Assembly (NCBI GenBank): GCA_001600635.1
Contig: BCKL01000014.1
Coordinates: forward strand, 662,855-726,854
Direction: 5' to 3'
DNA length: 64,000 bases
From: Leucosporidium creatinivorum
Taxonomy: Eukaryota; Basidiomycota; Microbotryomycetes; Leucosporidiales; Leucosporidiaceae
The position numbers and the translations under genes were made by a program. Positions 32,083 through 43,553 of this stretch are shown in pieces. The notes under the pieces are model-generated. The model searched no databases. It saw nothing but the letters and a program-made list of their open reading frames with translations, and was not told the origin of the DNA. Positions within the stretch are counted from its first letter, which is position 1, and each line of letters starts with the position of its first letter.

Positions 32083-33853
32083 ATGCTGTCCTCGGTCCTC
32101 GTTTCCGCCCTCGCCATCGCTGGCTCCGTTCAGGCTGCTCCCTTCTTCGGCAACAAGGCTTCTCCCGTTCTCATCAAGAGGGCCGAGGTCGACGACGCTA
32201 CCAACAAGGCCTCCAAGCAGATTACCGAGGTGCAGATCCAGTGAGTTGAGCTTCGTTGACCACCGCCGAGCTCTACTGCCCTCGGCCATCTACTTCGTCG
32301 CCACCCTTTCTACTTCCCCACACCTCTTCTCAACCCATCGAAAATATTTGTCCTCGGCTTCTACAAACAGCTGACCTCTTCCGCCTTCGTCAGCGAGTCC
32401 TGCAACGTCGCCCAAACTCGCTACCTCCGTCACGGCTTGGATGAGATGGTTCTTCTCGCTCGTCATGCCCATGACCGTATCCTCAATCTTGGAGAAGAGG
32501 ATGAGCTCTACCGGTCAGTCATCTCTTGACTTGGGCACCAAGCCTCGGGCAGAGGTCCCATTGCCGAGCTTACGCTTCGAATTCCCGTCCACAACAGCAC
32601 CTACTTCGGTAACGCCAGCTCCGCCAGCACCTCTGGATTCTACGCTCAGATTGCTTACGGTAACAAGCCGGGAGTTGTAAGTCAGCATCGAGTCGACCGC
32701 CGCCGTGAATTCCCGCCCGAGCTCGGCGACTTCGAGACTTGGTTCTTCGCCTTCCTGCGCTTGTAGCTGACTCTCTCTGCTCTATTGTTATACAGCTCCT
32801 CAGGTGTGACGACCCGGATCTCAATTGCATTTCTCAGACGACGGCTGCTGGTCCTTGGGCTGGACATTGGAGGGGAACGAATGCTACCCTCGAGACGGTC
32901 ATCTGCCCTCCTACTTGTAAGTGATGGCTAGCTGCATGGAGTGATACAGCTGACGCTCGTACTCCCTTCCCGAGCAGATACCAACCGCCTGCACCTTGCT
33001 AGCCTCTGCTGGGACGAGAACTACATCGGCGTTGCTCCCGCCGCCGCCTGGCTCGCTACCGACCTTCTTCACCGCATGACCCACATTCCTTCCATCACCT
33101 ATCATCATGTAGGACATCACGGTGAGCCCTCAAGCATACTGCAAGGCGATGCGGCGAGCAGAGCTGACTTCGGCGCTTGCCTCGGCTTCTTCTCTCTCGC
33201 TAGCCGACACCTATCCTGGCGTTCTTGAGCTTGCTGCCCAGAACGACACGAATGCTGCATTCAACCAGAACACCTTTCAGTACTAGTGAGTCCCCCTCCC
33301 GCGCCTCCCAGCTCTCGTGAGCTCCGCTGAGTGTCTCGACCTGCCTCTTCCTTCGGTTCTCGCTCCTTCCCTTCCTCCCTCACTCATCACTCATAGCGCC
33401 ATCGACGCATACGCTCGCGACGTTGCCTACCCTCCTCACGGCTGTGTTGGAGCCAACGCTACCCTCCCTGTCGAGGACCACGATCATGATCACGCTTCGA
33501 CCTCCTCGGCGCTCCCATCCGCTACCGCGACTGCCACCTCAACTGCCTCTGAGAGCTGCCACACCCACGCGGATGGACAGGTAAGCCTCTCGCGTGCCTG
33601 CGAGAACTGTTGCAGGGTCTCTGCGGGCTCGGCCGACGCTCGGCGCTGACCCTCGTTCTTGCGCCGACAGGTTCACTGCGAGGGAGGAGCTGCCGAGACC
33701 CCCAGTGCTACCGCAAGTGCTGCTCAGTCGTGCCACACGCACTCTGATGGAGAGGTGAGTCTGAGCTCCACATTCAGCGCCTTCATTCGAGCCAAGCTTC
33801 GCCCGCGCCGAGCTGACTTCGTCGCCGTCGTCCCGCAGATCCACTGCGAGTAG
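32083..33853 (+). CDS. PRA1: secreted zincophore / HRXXH peptidase-like protein (Pra1/Asp f 2/Zps1 family)
   Basis: Seven or eight exons encode a secreted protein with signal peptide MLSSVLVSALAIAGSVQA. The body follows the Pra1/Asp f 2 pattern: SCNVAQTRYLRHGLDEM, GEEDELYRTYFGNAS, LLRCDDPDLNCI, then the HRXXH motif in LLHRMTHIP followed by HHADTYPGVLELAAQN. Such proteins bind extracellular zinc under limitation and return it to the cell; they resemble deuterolysin metalloproteases but usually lack proteolytic activity. The C-terminal zinc-binding signature is present twice: SCHTHADGQ-VHCE and SCHTHSDGE-IHCE. Each copy is cut by an intron at the same point. Between them lies a Ser/Thr/Ala linker with a His-Asp run (DHDHDHA). 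In other fungi this gene often neighbours a ZRT1 zinc transporter; none is seen here. Confidence 0.88.
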
Positions 33854-34130
33854 CGATTCATCCGAAGATTCTGTTCTGGGGGAAAACAGCCAATGGTCGG
33901 TAAAGCTCGATGGGGGTAGAGGAGTGACTGATGCCTGTACTGCAAAAGAGGTCACTCCACTTTCGGCGCTTGCTCTCGCAACTTGACTCGAGAAAGATGA
34001 GAGATGCTCGAATAAATATTACGACATGGTATAAAACCGACTACAGAACTGATGACTGCCCAACACTGATATCAAACTGCCCGAGAATCCAACCTAACCT
34101 AAGCCGAACCGAATCCTTCGTCATTCTCCC

Positions 34131-35247
34131 TCAAACCCTCCTCACCGGCACTCCGCACCTTCCCCTCCTGTAGCTCGGCTGCGAGCGAATGATGGAGATG
34201 TTGTTGAGTCCTACGCGGCCGAAGCGAGTGCGAGAAGTGGGGAAGACCCGAGGCGGGAGGGAGGTGAGGCGAGGGCCGAGCTTGATGCTGGAGTGCGAGC
34301 GGTGAGGAGAGGGGCGAGGGCTGGTGGTGGGAGAGATGGGAGAGATGGGGGACGGGATGAGAGTAGTGGTGTAGATGTTGCGCTTGTGCGACTTGACGGA
34401 GCATGGAGGGTGGAAGCGTCCGAAGACGTGCTCGGCGGAGGAGCGGAAGTCGTGAGGGAGGGAAAGGCCGAGTCCGAGGCCGATGGCGGAGGTGGAGGTC
34501 TTGAGGGTGAGACGAGGGATGGCGGAGGTAGAGCGGTAGTCCATCTTGGAGGTGGTAGTAGTCGAGGGAGAGGTGAAGAGGAGCTTAGCGATCTCGGCGT
34601 GCTCGGCGGGGAGAGGGAGGGAAGAGATGGAGGAGGCGGGCGAGGAGTGAGAGCTGGGCGAGTCGAAGAGAGAGAAGTAGCGACTGGAGGTAGGAGTCGA
34701 GGGAGAGGAAGAGGCGTCCGAATCCGAGTAGGCGGTAGTGATGGAGAAGGCCTGATCGGCGTTCGACTCGACTCCGATGCTCGGGCGCTGCACCTCCCAT
34801 CCCCAAAGTCCCATCACCTCCATGCACCTTCGCTCATTGACCTCATACACCTGGACCAGCGTAGGCGCAAACTTGGGCGAGCGAAGGTCCTCCTTGTCCG
34901 ATCCCCCCTTCTCGGCGGCACGGTCGAGCTTGAGCTGAAGTCCGAGGCGCTGGTGCTCGAGGACTTCGGCGTGAGTGAGGGCCTCGGGCTCGTCGTCGAG
35001 GATGGTCTGTAGGGATGAGGAGGAAGAGTCAGCTTGAAGCTCAGGAGGTGTGAGAAGTGAGCGAGAAGAAAGCGAGAAGGGGACGCACCAGTTCGACGGG
35101 GAGCCTGGAATAAAGAGGCGAGCTAGTGACGGTGATGTTGTAGGGAGAGGAGATGATCATCTTGCCCTTGCTACTCTTGCGTTTGAAGAGCTTGCGAGGC
35201 GCCTTCTTGAGGGAGGAAGCGAGCGACTTGAAGCTGAGGGTCGGCAT
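34131..35247 (-). CDS. Ser-rich protein of unknown function
   Basis: Two exons (35089-35247 and 34131-35006) join in frame to 344 residues. The N-terminus is basic (MPTLSFKSLASSLKKAPRK) and followed by IISSPYNITVTSSP, faintly like the ISxPxN start of CRIB motifs, but the His pair of CRIB is absent. The second exon starts TILDDEPEALTHAEVLEHQ, then LVQVYEVNERRCMEVMGLW, and continues with long Ser/Thr/Pro tracts. A basic C-terminal tail (SYRRGRCGVPVRRV) ends the protein. No enzyme signature or signal peptide is visible. It lies 280 bases from the zincophore gene in convergent orientation and shares a 1.4 kb divergent promoter with VID30. Confidence 0.65.
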
Positions 35248-36689
35248 CTTGCTGAGTGGTGGGTGGTGAGAGAGGGTGTAGGGGTGTAGTGCGCTACGGC
35301 TAGGCTCTTGAGAGTGCTATGGTGTAGTATGGTGGACTCGAGCGAGCTTGGAGGAGCGAAGAGCGAGAGCAGGAGGAAGAAGGAAGGAAAGAGAGGAAGA
35401 GCCGAGCGAGCAGGATTTTATACCCTCGCCGCGAGCTCTTCCTTGGGGGGCAACCTGCAGCTCAGCAACCCTCCCTCACACCTCACCGCTCATAGGGGGC
35501 TATCCTGTAAGGCATCAGGTCGGCCTCCAAGCTCTTCACCTTTCAGCTCATCACCGACCGCTCCACCCTCTCCTCCTCAGCCTCCTCTTGAGCAGCTAAA
35601 GGGGCCTCACCTGCGACTCGCATGGGTACAAAAGCGGTCTAGAGACAACTTGAGAGATACAGGGGAGCTGGAAACGGTCCTCCCGGTGCAGTAGAACCCC
35701 CCGTTCGACCTCGGCGATATGGCAGCTCCCTCGCAGCGAATGCAAACCGATGCTGAGCCGCTACTACATCGCTGCAGTCTGTACAAAAAATGCTTGGGGC
35801 ATTGTGTAGGACGTACTGACCACCTCCTGCTGCCTGAAGCGCCGAGATCATCCCTAACTCTCCACCGAGCTTCCGTTCGCCAGCTCGCCCGCCTTCGAAT
35901 CTCGTTCAAGTCACCGAGATTACCTCCAGGCTTTTCCTCGCGGGGTCAAGGTCAACCTTTTTGCGGATAGGTAGCTGCTGCTCGAGCAGATCCAGACCTG
36001 CACCTTACAAGAAGGGAGAGCGCCGCCGCTGCGAAAGGGTTCGGCGGCCGCTGGCCAAGCGCTGTGGCGGGTCTGCTCGAGCTGTGAATCTCCTCGACTC
36101 GTCACGGATACATCGAGCGTCTGAGATCTCGAGAGGAACCTTTTCGGAGCAGCATCAGCTCGAGGGCAGCTGCCACAGATCATCGCCGGGCGGAAAGGGG
36201 GCTCAAGGAAAGAGCTCCTTTGCTGAGTTGCGGCGGCTTCGGAGAGTTTGAATAGCTTGAAGCCACAGCCCGTTTATCTGGGAGCCCTTGTCGATGCTGT
36301 ACGAGACGACGTTGACGAGGCTGATACGAGGCGAAGCGGGCTCTCGCTCCTGCTATACATCTTCGTCTCTCGCTTCGACTCGCAGATTTGCTCGGGAATC
36401 AGTTTGGTAGTGCAACAAGCTCAGGGTAAGTGCTCCCACAGCTACAGACTGCGCGCGAGAGTCCCGACTGACCTCCGCTTCCCACCTCGCAGCTCAACAG
36501 CACCTCTCTTCGCCTCAGAGCAGCACCTTACAGCTCACCAGAAGCAACCGACACCCTATCGACCTACAGCGCAGCTGCTTTTCCCCTCTCCTTCCCCTCT
36601 CACCTTAGCACACGAGTCGCCCCTCCCTCGCGCCCCAAGCTCTCGCCCTTTGCCGCCTTACAGACCGAGCAGGAGCACGAGCTGAGAGC
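35248..36689. promoter_or_regulatory. 1.4 kb divergent intergenic region
   Basis: Only short overlapping frames without domains occur. CTACAG/CTGTAG words recur near 36420-36660, and the last 150 bases before 36690 look like a C/T-rich leader, possibly with an intron (GTAAGT at about 36425, CGCAG at about 36489). Confidence 0.45.
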
Positions 36690-39298
36690 ATGTCGCGGTT
36701 CCCTACTTCTGCACCATCTTCGCATGCTCCTCCTACCGTACCCTCCTCGCCGCCTCGCCGTCTCTCAGCCAACGCCCTGCCGTCCCCCATCGCCACCTCG
36801 ACCAACCGAACGACCATCATCGGCCGCTCCTCTCGCTCCTCGCTCGGCGGTGCAGCACCTCAATCAGCTACAGGACCAGGTCGAGCAGGTCACGCCAGCC
36901 AACACACCTACTCCAAGCCGTTCCCCGTCCCCACCTACTTGCGTCATTCGAGCTACTATCCTCGCTTCTTCACCACTCCACCAGAGCCGTCGCTATTCGG
37001 AGCAGGAGCAACAGATCCTCACGCGCCAGCTGCCGGTGGCTTGGGGCTCAGCGATGCGCTGGGATTGAACGCCGAGGGCTCAGCGGCGGCTGGGGGAGGC
37101 GGAAGCATCTTGCTACCGACATGCTGGGATGAGGGAGACAAATGTAACCTCATCGAGTTGAGTACAGATGGTCTAGGCGTCAACTTTGCCGGTGAGCGAG
37201 CTTTCGGCGAGGTGCAGATGAGGGTGCTCGGCGCTGAGGCTGACCCTTGCGCTCGCTATCTCAGGCTCAGCCAAGTACGGCGACCGAGATGCTGCAGCTG
37301 TTCGCACCAATCGCTCTGTACCTGTACAAGCAGGCGTCTACTACTACGAGGTCACCATCACCGACAAGGGGCTCAGCGGCTATATCGGTTTGTCGCTTCC
37401 AAATCGCTTCTAAATCGCTTCCCTGCCGAGCTCCCCGCTGACTTCTGCTTCCTCGTCCCATTGCGCCCTCTTCCCTTCCCTACCGACCCACAGGCATCGG
37501 CTTCTCGCATCGTGAAGTCTCGCTCTCTCGTCTACCTGGCTGGGAGGACAACTCGTGGGGCTACCATGGCGACGACGGTCGAGCGTTCTGCTGCCTTGGT
37601 ACAGGCGAGAGCTTCGGACCCACTTTCACCACTGGCGATGTTGTCGGGTGCGGAGTCGATTACACGGGAGCGGGACCGGAGAAGCAGGGCAAGGAGAGGA
37701 GCAGGGAGTCGGGCGCTGGGAAGAGGACCGAGGGCGAGGGTGGGAGGGTGTTCTTTACCAAGAACGGTGACATGCTGGGTAAGCACCAATTTTTTGCTCT
37801 CTTGTCTGCTCCACTTGGCTGTCGTCGGCGACAGCACTCTCGGCGCACCCCATTCGTCTCTCGGGGGCCCGCTTCTGCTCACGCGACGACGACTCACCAT
37901 CTTCTCTCGCTTGACTCGAACAGGCTACGCATTCTCCAATGTCCACGGCAAGCTCTACCCCTCGGTCGGCCTCCGCACACCCGGCGAGATTGTCTGCGCC
38001 AACTTTGGCTCCGAACCGTTCAAATTTGACATCAATGGGCTAGTACGGGTAAGCTCCTTCGTCCTGCCTCATACCCAGTATTCGAAGAGCTCGCGCTGAT
38101 CCTCGCTGTTCCTTCCCTCCCGCCGTCGCCCCTCCCTGGCCTCCCCCTCGGCCTGTACCTTCTGCGCTCACCAGGACCGTCACCGCACCGTCCTTGGCCA
38201 GATCGCCTCTTCCACCATTCCCTCTACCCTCCTCCTCCCATCTCCTGCACCAGCCATTCCATCTCTCCTCCACGCCAACAAGTCACCTACTCACGCCGCC
38301 GAGCGCACGCACGAGACCCTCCAAGCCCTCATCAACTCCTACCTCCTTCATCATGGCTACGCAGATACGGCAGCTGCCTTCACCAATCAAGTCGTCGCCG
38401 AGCGGCGGGAACGTGCGAAAGGCCTCTTCGGCGCCGATCCACCTTCGCCGAGAACCCAGGGCAAGCAGCTCGAGGAGGATGAGGAGCAGGTTACGGCATT
38501 GTTAACGGTTGGGAGTGATAGTGCGTTGCGAGCACAGATTCGGGCTGCGTTTCTGAGGGGCGAGATCGAGGCGGTGGGCGAGTTGATGAGGAGGCATTAT
38601 CCGAAGGTCTTGGAGGCGCAGGATGACTCGGGCGGGATCGCGTTCAGGCTGAGATTGAGGGAGTTTGTGGAGGGTGTGTTGAGGGTATCCAAGGCGGGAA
38701 GCGAGGAGCGGAGGGACGTCAAGGGGAAGGGGAAGGCTTCGGCGCCGACTCCCTCAACTTTGGACGACATCGAGATGGCCGACTCGACCGAAACATTCTC
38801 AACACCTCCTACCTCGCCAAGGCAGTCCACCCACCCACCTTCGGCTACCTCCCTCGACGTCCTCCTCGCCCTCGGCCGATCCCTCCACGCCGACTACTCC
38901 TCCGACCCACGGCCAGCAGTACAAAGGGCGCTCGAGTTGACGTTTAGTCTCATGGCGTATGACTCGGCGGAGGCGCTCGCAGCAGCGCCCGATGAGGTTC
39001 GAGCCTTGGTCGGCGAGAAGGAGAGGGAGAAGCTGGCGGACGAGGTCAATGGAGCCATTCTCGGTTAGTTGGACCGTTCCCACTTGCCCAGCTGTCCGAA
39101 GAGCGCTCGCTGATGTGAATCCTCGTCGTCTCGACCGCTCTCGTGTCTGCAGTCTCGCAATCACTGCCTCCAATCCCCCACCTCGAGTCGCTCTATAGAC
39201 ACACCTCGGCTTCGATTCGTCTTCTCGGAGATCTGGGCGTAGGAGCTGCTGCTATGGTCGACGTCAGGGAGGAGCTGCTCGGCAAGCGGGACAAGTGA
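36690..39298 (+). CDS. VID30: RanBPM-type GID ubiquitin ligase subunit (Gid1/Vid30)
   Basis: Six exons encode a SPRY-LisH-CTLH-CRA protein, the scaffold Gid1/Vid30 of the GID (CTLH) E3 ligase that degrades gluconeogenic enzymes after a switch to glucose. After a 130-residue Ser/Pro-rich N-terminus the SPRY domain reads AGVYYYEVTITDKGLSGYI, GIGFSHREVSLSRLPGWE and NSWGYHGDDGR. It ends VFFTKNGDMLGYAFSNV and LYPSVGLRTPGEIVCANFG. LisH: ETLQALINSYLLHHGYADTA. CTLH: RAAFLRGEIEAVGELMRRHY and FRLRLREFVEGVLR. CRA: LLALGRSLHADYSSDPR and ALELTFSLMAYDS. The last exon starts after a GTTAGT intron at about 39066. The start MSRFPTSAPSSH is the first ATG of the frame. Family assignment is strong. Confidence 0.88.
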
Positions 39299-41200
39299 GA
39301 TGTTAGCAGCAAGAGCGGAGTTAGGAGAGTGGGAGCGTAGTCGCTGTGTAGTTTTGAGCTCATGTTGCAAACGAATGGACGGGGTCGGATAACTGTAGCT
39401 CGTTACAAAGTGAGCAAGAGCAGAGAGATGACCCCGAGATGAACTTGGCCGCGCCGAGCAGGATCAGCCGCGCCGCTCTCTTCCTTGTACCGGCTCGTCG
39501 CCTCGTCGTCTCGCATCATCTCGCCTTATTCGACCGCTGACCACCCACGGTTGGTCGGTGCAAGCCTAAGGCGCGATAAGAGGAAGCTCAGCTCGGCGAC
39601 CGCTGCCCAGAATCCCAGTCTGACGACGCTGCTTCTCGAGGCGATGTGGTCAGAGGAAAGTTGCTCTACGATAGTACGAAGTCTGTGGCCGATCGTTGCT
39701 GAGCTCAACGGAGTAGCTGCAGCTACTTGAGAGCAGAAAGGAAAGCGAGCAGGGGCTCGGCGACGACTGCCAATAATTCCGGCTTGCGCAGACCGTCGGG
39801 CGACTCCAAAAAGTGCAGGCGGAGTACATATAGCATCTTTAAAGCCACCGCGAGCTTCGACTACACCTCTGCAGACTTTGCTGCACCTCGAGAGCGGCTG
39901 AGCCAAATCGGGGGTCCGAGCGTCAGGCCAAGAGAAGCTCGCCTGTATCCCAGCTGCAGCTCAGCTTCGCCTCTTTCTCTCTTACCACATCTTGCTCAGT
40001 GTTGTAGAGCTCCCCAGCTCTGATGACACGGCTTCTGCAGCTGTCTGCTAGCGCTGTAGAGCTCTGCCCCTCATCCCTTCTCCTCTCCCTACGCTTTCCA
40101 TGCCCTCTCCCCTTTCGTCTCGCTTCTCTCGCCCCTCAGATAGTTCTATAGCAATCTAGATACTCCCCTACACCCCCCCACCTGCCCTCCCTCGCCACTC
40201 CCCTCCCTCCCATCCAATCCGAGCTTTCGCACCTCCTCCCCCTGTCGAGGAGGGGCGACTGGCTCTACCCTCACGCCTCGAGCTAGGCCACGGTCAGTGC
40301 GCGCGGTCATGTTTTCAGGCAGCCACAGTGCATAAGACCGGCCTCTTCCCCCACGCCGCTAGCTCATCAAGCGAGGACAGGGCGTCAGACCGGATGGGGG
40401 ATGAGGGGGTGGAGCATCGAGGAGCCGCCGAGCCGAGCTGTAGCTGTAAAAGCTCCGCCGGCTGAGGTGCAGGTCTTGTTTAGATACTTGTTTAGCTTAT
40501 TACCACCAGCCGCAAGGCTACCAAACAACCGGGCGGCTCACTGAGGTGAGTCGCCCGCAGAAACCGGTCGCCGAACCAGGGTGAGCCCATGAAGTCCGTT
40601 GCGAGGGCTATCTCTTGATTGAGAGCATCTGGCGAAAAGGGAAGGATACACCAGGTATTAGCACCCCTTGAAGACCCCCTGCGAGGTGCTGGCGAGGCTG
40701 AAACGGCCTTATTCGAGCGAGTCGGCCAGCGCCGAGCAGTCCCTCATTCTCGCTCGCTCGCCATCATGAGGCGCTTCAAGCAGGTTGTGGGAAGGCGACA
40801 TCTCAATCAAGCTGCTCTAGTGCAGGGGGCGACTGTCTCAGACCATCGCGCAGAACAAAATTCATGACCTGTCGAGCCAAGTTTCGAGGCAAGAGAGCGG
40901 TCGAGAGATCAATCACCGAGGTCAGCGCGAGCCATATCGCGTGTACACAGGGTGCGAGCTGATACACAGAACCTTCTGCTAATCTGCCAGTGAGCATGTG
41001 CCTACGTAGTGTCGCTGCTCTGACTAGCAAAGCCACCGTTCTTGCGCCGAGCTGCCTCCTCTCTCGAATCTCCTCGACGTCCAGTCGTGCCAATAATGAT
41101 ACAATGCAGAACGAACTGAAGCACCCTGGTATTCCCACAAACGACGACCCAAGACCCACTCTCATTCACATCCCGTCCTCCGACTCTAATGACCAACCAT
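39299..41200. other. 1.9 kb convergent intergenic region
   Basis: No domain-bearing ORF on either strand. C-rich tracts run from 40070 to 40260. An AT-richer patch at 40485-40510 holds two adjacent copies of CTTGTTTAG, and a strong hairpin follows at 40530-40557. 3' ends of VID30 and the glycosyltransferase gene flank the region. A non-coding RNA gene is possible, but no known RNA family was recognised. Confidence 0.5.
40530..40557. other. perfect-looking hairpin, 12-bp stem
   Basis: CGGGCGGCTCAC (40530-40541), loop TGAG, then GTGAGTCGCCCG (40546-40557). All twelve positions pair, one as G-U. No U-tract follows. In a fungus this would be an RNA structure rather than a bacterial-type terminator. 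Confidence 0.6.
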
Positions 41201-43553
41201 TTACGAAAGCGCGGCAGCGTCGGCGGCCTTTTTGGTGCCATCGCACCCAGGTCCACCGTTCCAGCACCCATCCCAGAGGACGGTGAGACGCACTCGCTCC
41301 TCGGAGGAGAGATGCTCGTCCCACTTGTCGCTTTGAACGTAGGTGAAGATGGCCGAATGAGGGGAGAGGACTTTCTGTTGGAGCGGGGGAGCGGGGTCAG
41401 CGAGTGCAAAGCGATGTGTGCAAAGACAAAGCCGGCACGTACGATGTCGTCCTGATGGAAGGGGATATCCAGGGATGTTCAAGAGCGAATCAGTGGATGT
41501 TCGGTGAAGGAGAAGAGAAGCGCGCCAGCTCACGATGTAGAACGTCTGCTTGCAGGTGAGACCTGTAGGGTCATGGCGCTCGGGGATGTGTGGTCGATCC
41601 TCGAAGGAAAGACGGTAGCCCTCATACCAGGTGTGCTCCTGTAAAAAGTGAGAGCCGGGCGAGATCAGCTCTGCCCGTTCGACGCCGCTGGAGCAGGTTC
41701 TCGGCCAGAACTAAATTCACCATCTTGTCCATCATGCTCTTCGTCAAGGGCTCCTCGAAGAAAGTGATGCTGTAGCCATTGACGAACAGCCATTTGCCAT
41801 CGCCGAAGACGTAGCGCTTGAACATGTTGTCGCCGCCGAGGAACTCGGTCACACGCTTGATGACTCGAATCTGGGAGAAGTCGGTGCGGTAGGTGCCGTA
41901 GCCGAAGAGGTGGACCTGTGGCGCAAGGAAGAGGTTAGCGAGTGAGGAAGAGAGCAGGGAGGCGACCGACGAGACGAACCCAGGTGCCGCCAAGATAGTG
42001 ATGAAGGTTGATGAAGGGGATGCCGGATTGGAGCACACCGGTCGAGTCTCCAGGGATGTCGAACTCTGCGAGGGCGCGGCAAACGAGTCAGCGAAGTCTC
42101 TCGACGAAGAGCCGGTTACGCCGCACGATGAAGTCCTCTCTCCTCCGAGGTGACGGTCTGCTTCGTAGCTCCCTTGGCGAGCGCAGCGCATCGAGTGACC
42201 ATCTCGTCTCCTGCAAGCGTATGCGAAAGGTCAGCTTCCGCTTCGTCTCGTCGGCGAGAACAAAACTCACCTCCAAAGATGTGCTTGAACTGGTCATGGC
42301 ACGAATCCCAGATGTTGTACATCTCGGTCATGAGAGGGTCGGAAACAAGCATGCCTGCTCCTCCAAAGGCCATGTGGCCGAACTGGTCCAGCTGGTTCTT
42401 GGCTTCGGTGGTCGCGCCGACTGTCGAGAGAAGGAGGTTCAGCGAAGGTGTGGAGAAGTCGAGAGGGGGAGGGACGTACCGAACCACTTTTGCGTGGTAT
42501 CGTACTTGCCCAGCATGCGCCGAACGGTGAGCTGGTCGAGCCAGAAGGTATCACTGCGAGGGAGAAGGCGCCGAGTCAGCCTCGAGGCGCCCAGATAGAC
42601 TCAAGAGCAACTCACTCGTCGTTGAAGATGTACCAGTCGAAAGTGCGACTGTCGATGCGAGACAAGAGGTCAGCTATCGTGCCGCGGCCCATCGCCGAGC
42701 TCCTCAAAACTCACCCAATCTCCTCGGCGTAGTCCTTCAATTCCCTCGTCATGGACAGCACTCGAACCTCATACCGCTCGTGCGAACTGGTCCTCAGCCC
42801 ACAGTCCAACCCTCTGCCCTTGAGCACCTTCTTGAGCTCCTCAATCTCACTCGGAATCTCATCTCGGCTCAAGAGCACCATGCAGCCCGGTCGGTTATCC
42901 TCGTCGCCCTCAATGACGGGAATCATCCATCTTGTCCACAGCTCGCTCATCTCCTTGGCCCGCTTGACCGTGGTGGTGATGCCGTAGATCAAATCCCGAC
43001 CTCGGGGGAAGGTCTGACCGTCGTGCAGAATGGGAATACGAGGGTAAGCGTCGATCTGGTGATGAGGGACGTGCTCCCCGTTGGCGCCGACGAGTCCTCC
43101 TGGCAGGTCGGCGACGCCGCGATGTGCTGCAACGGCGGCGGCAGTCGAACGAGGTGGGAGAAGGGGGTCGACGGTCCAAGGCACCGGCTGCTCTGGCGAG
43201 GAGGGGGTTGTCCATTCGATGTCGCGAGGTTGCAGGACAAAGTGGCGGGCGGAGATTTGGGAGAGGTCGCGCCACAGCTCTCGTTTGAGGCCGTGGGAGG
43301 GAAAGGTGCCGCTCGAGGCGGAGGAGAGTAGCGGAACGGGCACGCCGGCTAGGTAGCTGAGGAGGATGAAGACGGTGAAGGAGCCCAAGAGGAGGGAGGC
43401 GACTAGGCGAGAGCGTAGTAGTGGGACTACGGTGGATGCTGCTGCTTGGAGGTTGAAGGGGAAGCCCGAGCCTTCGTAGGAGGAAGGCGGTAGATGAGGG
43501 CTTCTCCAAGGAAGGGGATCCTTCTTCTTGAGGAAGGGGAGCATGTTGCGCAT
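41201..43553 (-). CDS. type II membrane glycosyltransferase, Fringe/GT31-like
   Basis: About nine exons. The start MRNMLPFLKKKD (43553) gives a short cytoplasmic tail, a single anchor (VASLLLGSFTVFILLSYLAG) and a lumenal catalytic domain, as for Golgi enzymes. The nucleotide-sugar site is IFNDDDTFWLDQLTVRRML with the metal-binding DDD; one Asp pair is split by an intron at 42615. It is followed by FGHMAFGGAGMLVS, GDEMVTRCAALAKG and the acceptor-side block LHQFDIPGDSTGVLQSG. The LHQ junction needs a GTGCGG donor. The C-terminal region ends TVLWDGCWNGGPGCDG then KKAADAAALS. Fungal relatives are annotated Fringe-like or GT31; sugar donor and product are not known. Upstream exons at about 43590-43850 contain stops in the joining frame and are probably 5' UTR with introns. 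Confidence 0.82.

Noticed and set aside
35319-36251. Several 70-130-codon frames in the VID30 promoter region.
   Set aside because: They overlap each other on both strands, show no domain, and have no consistent splice extension.
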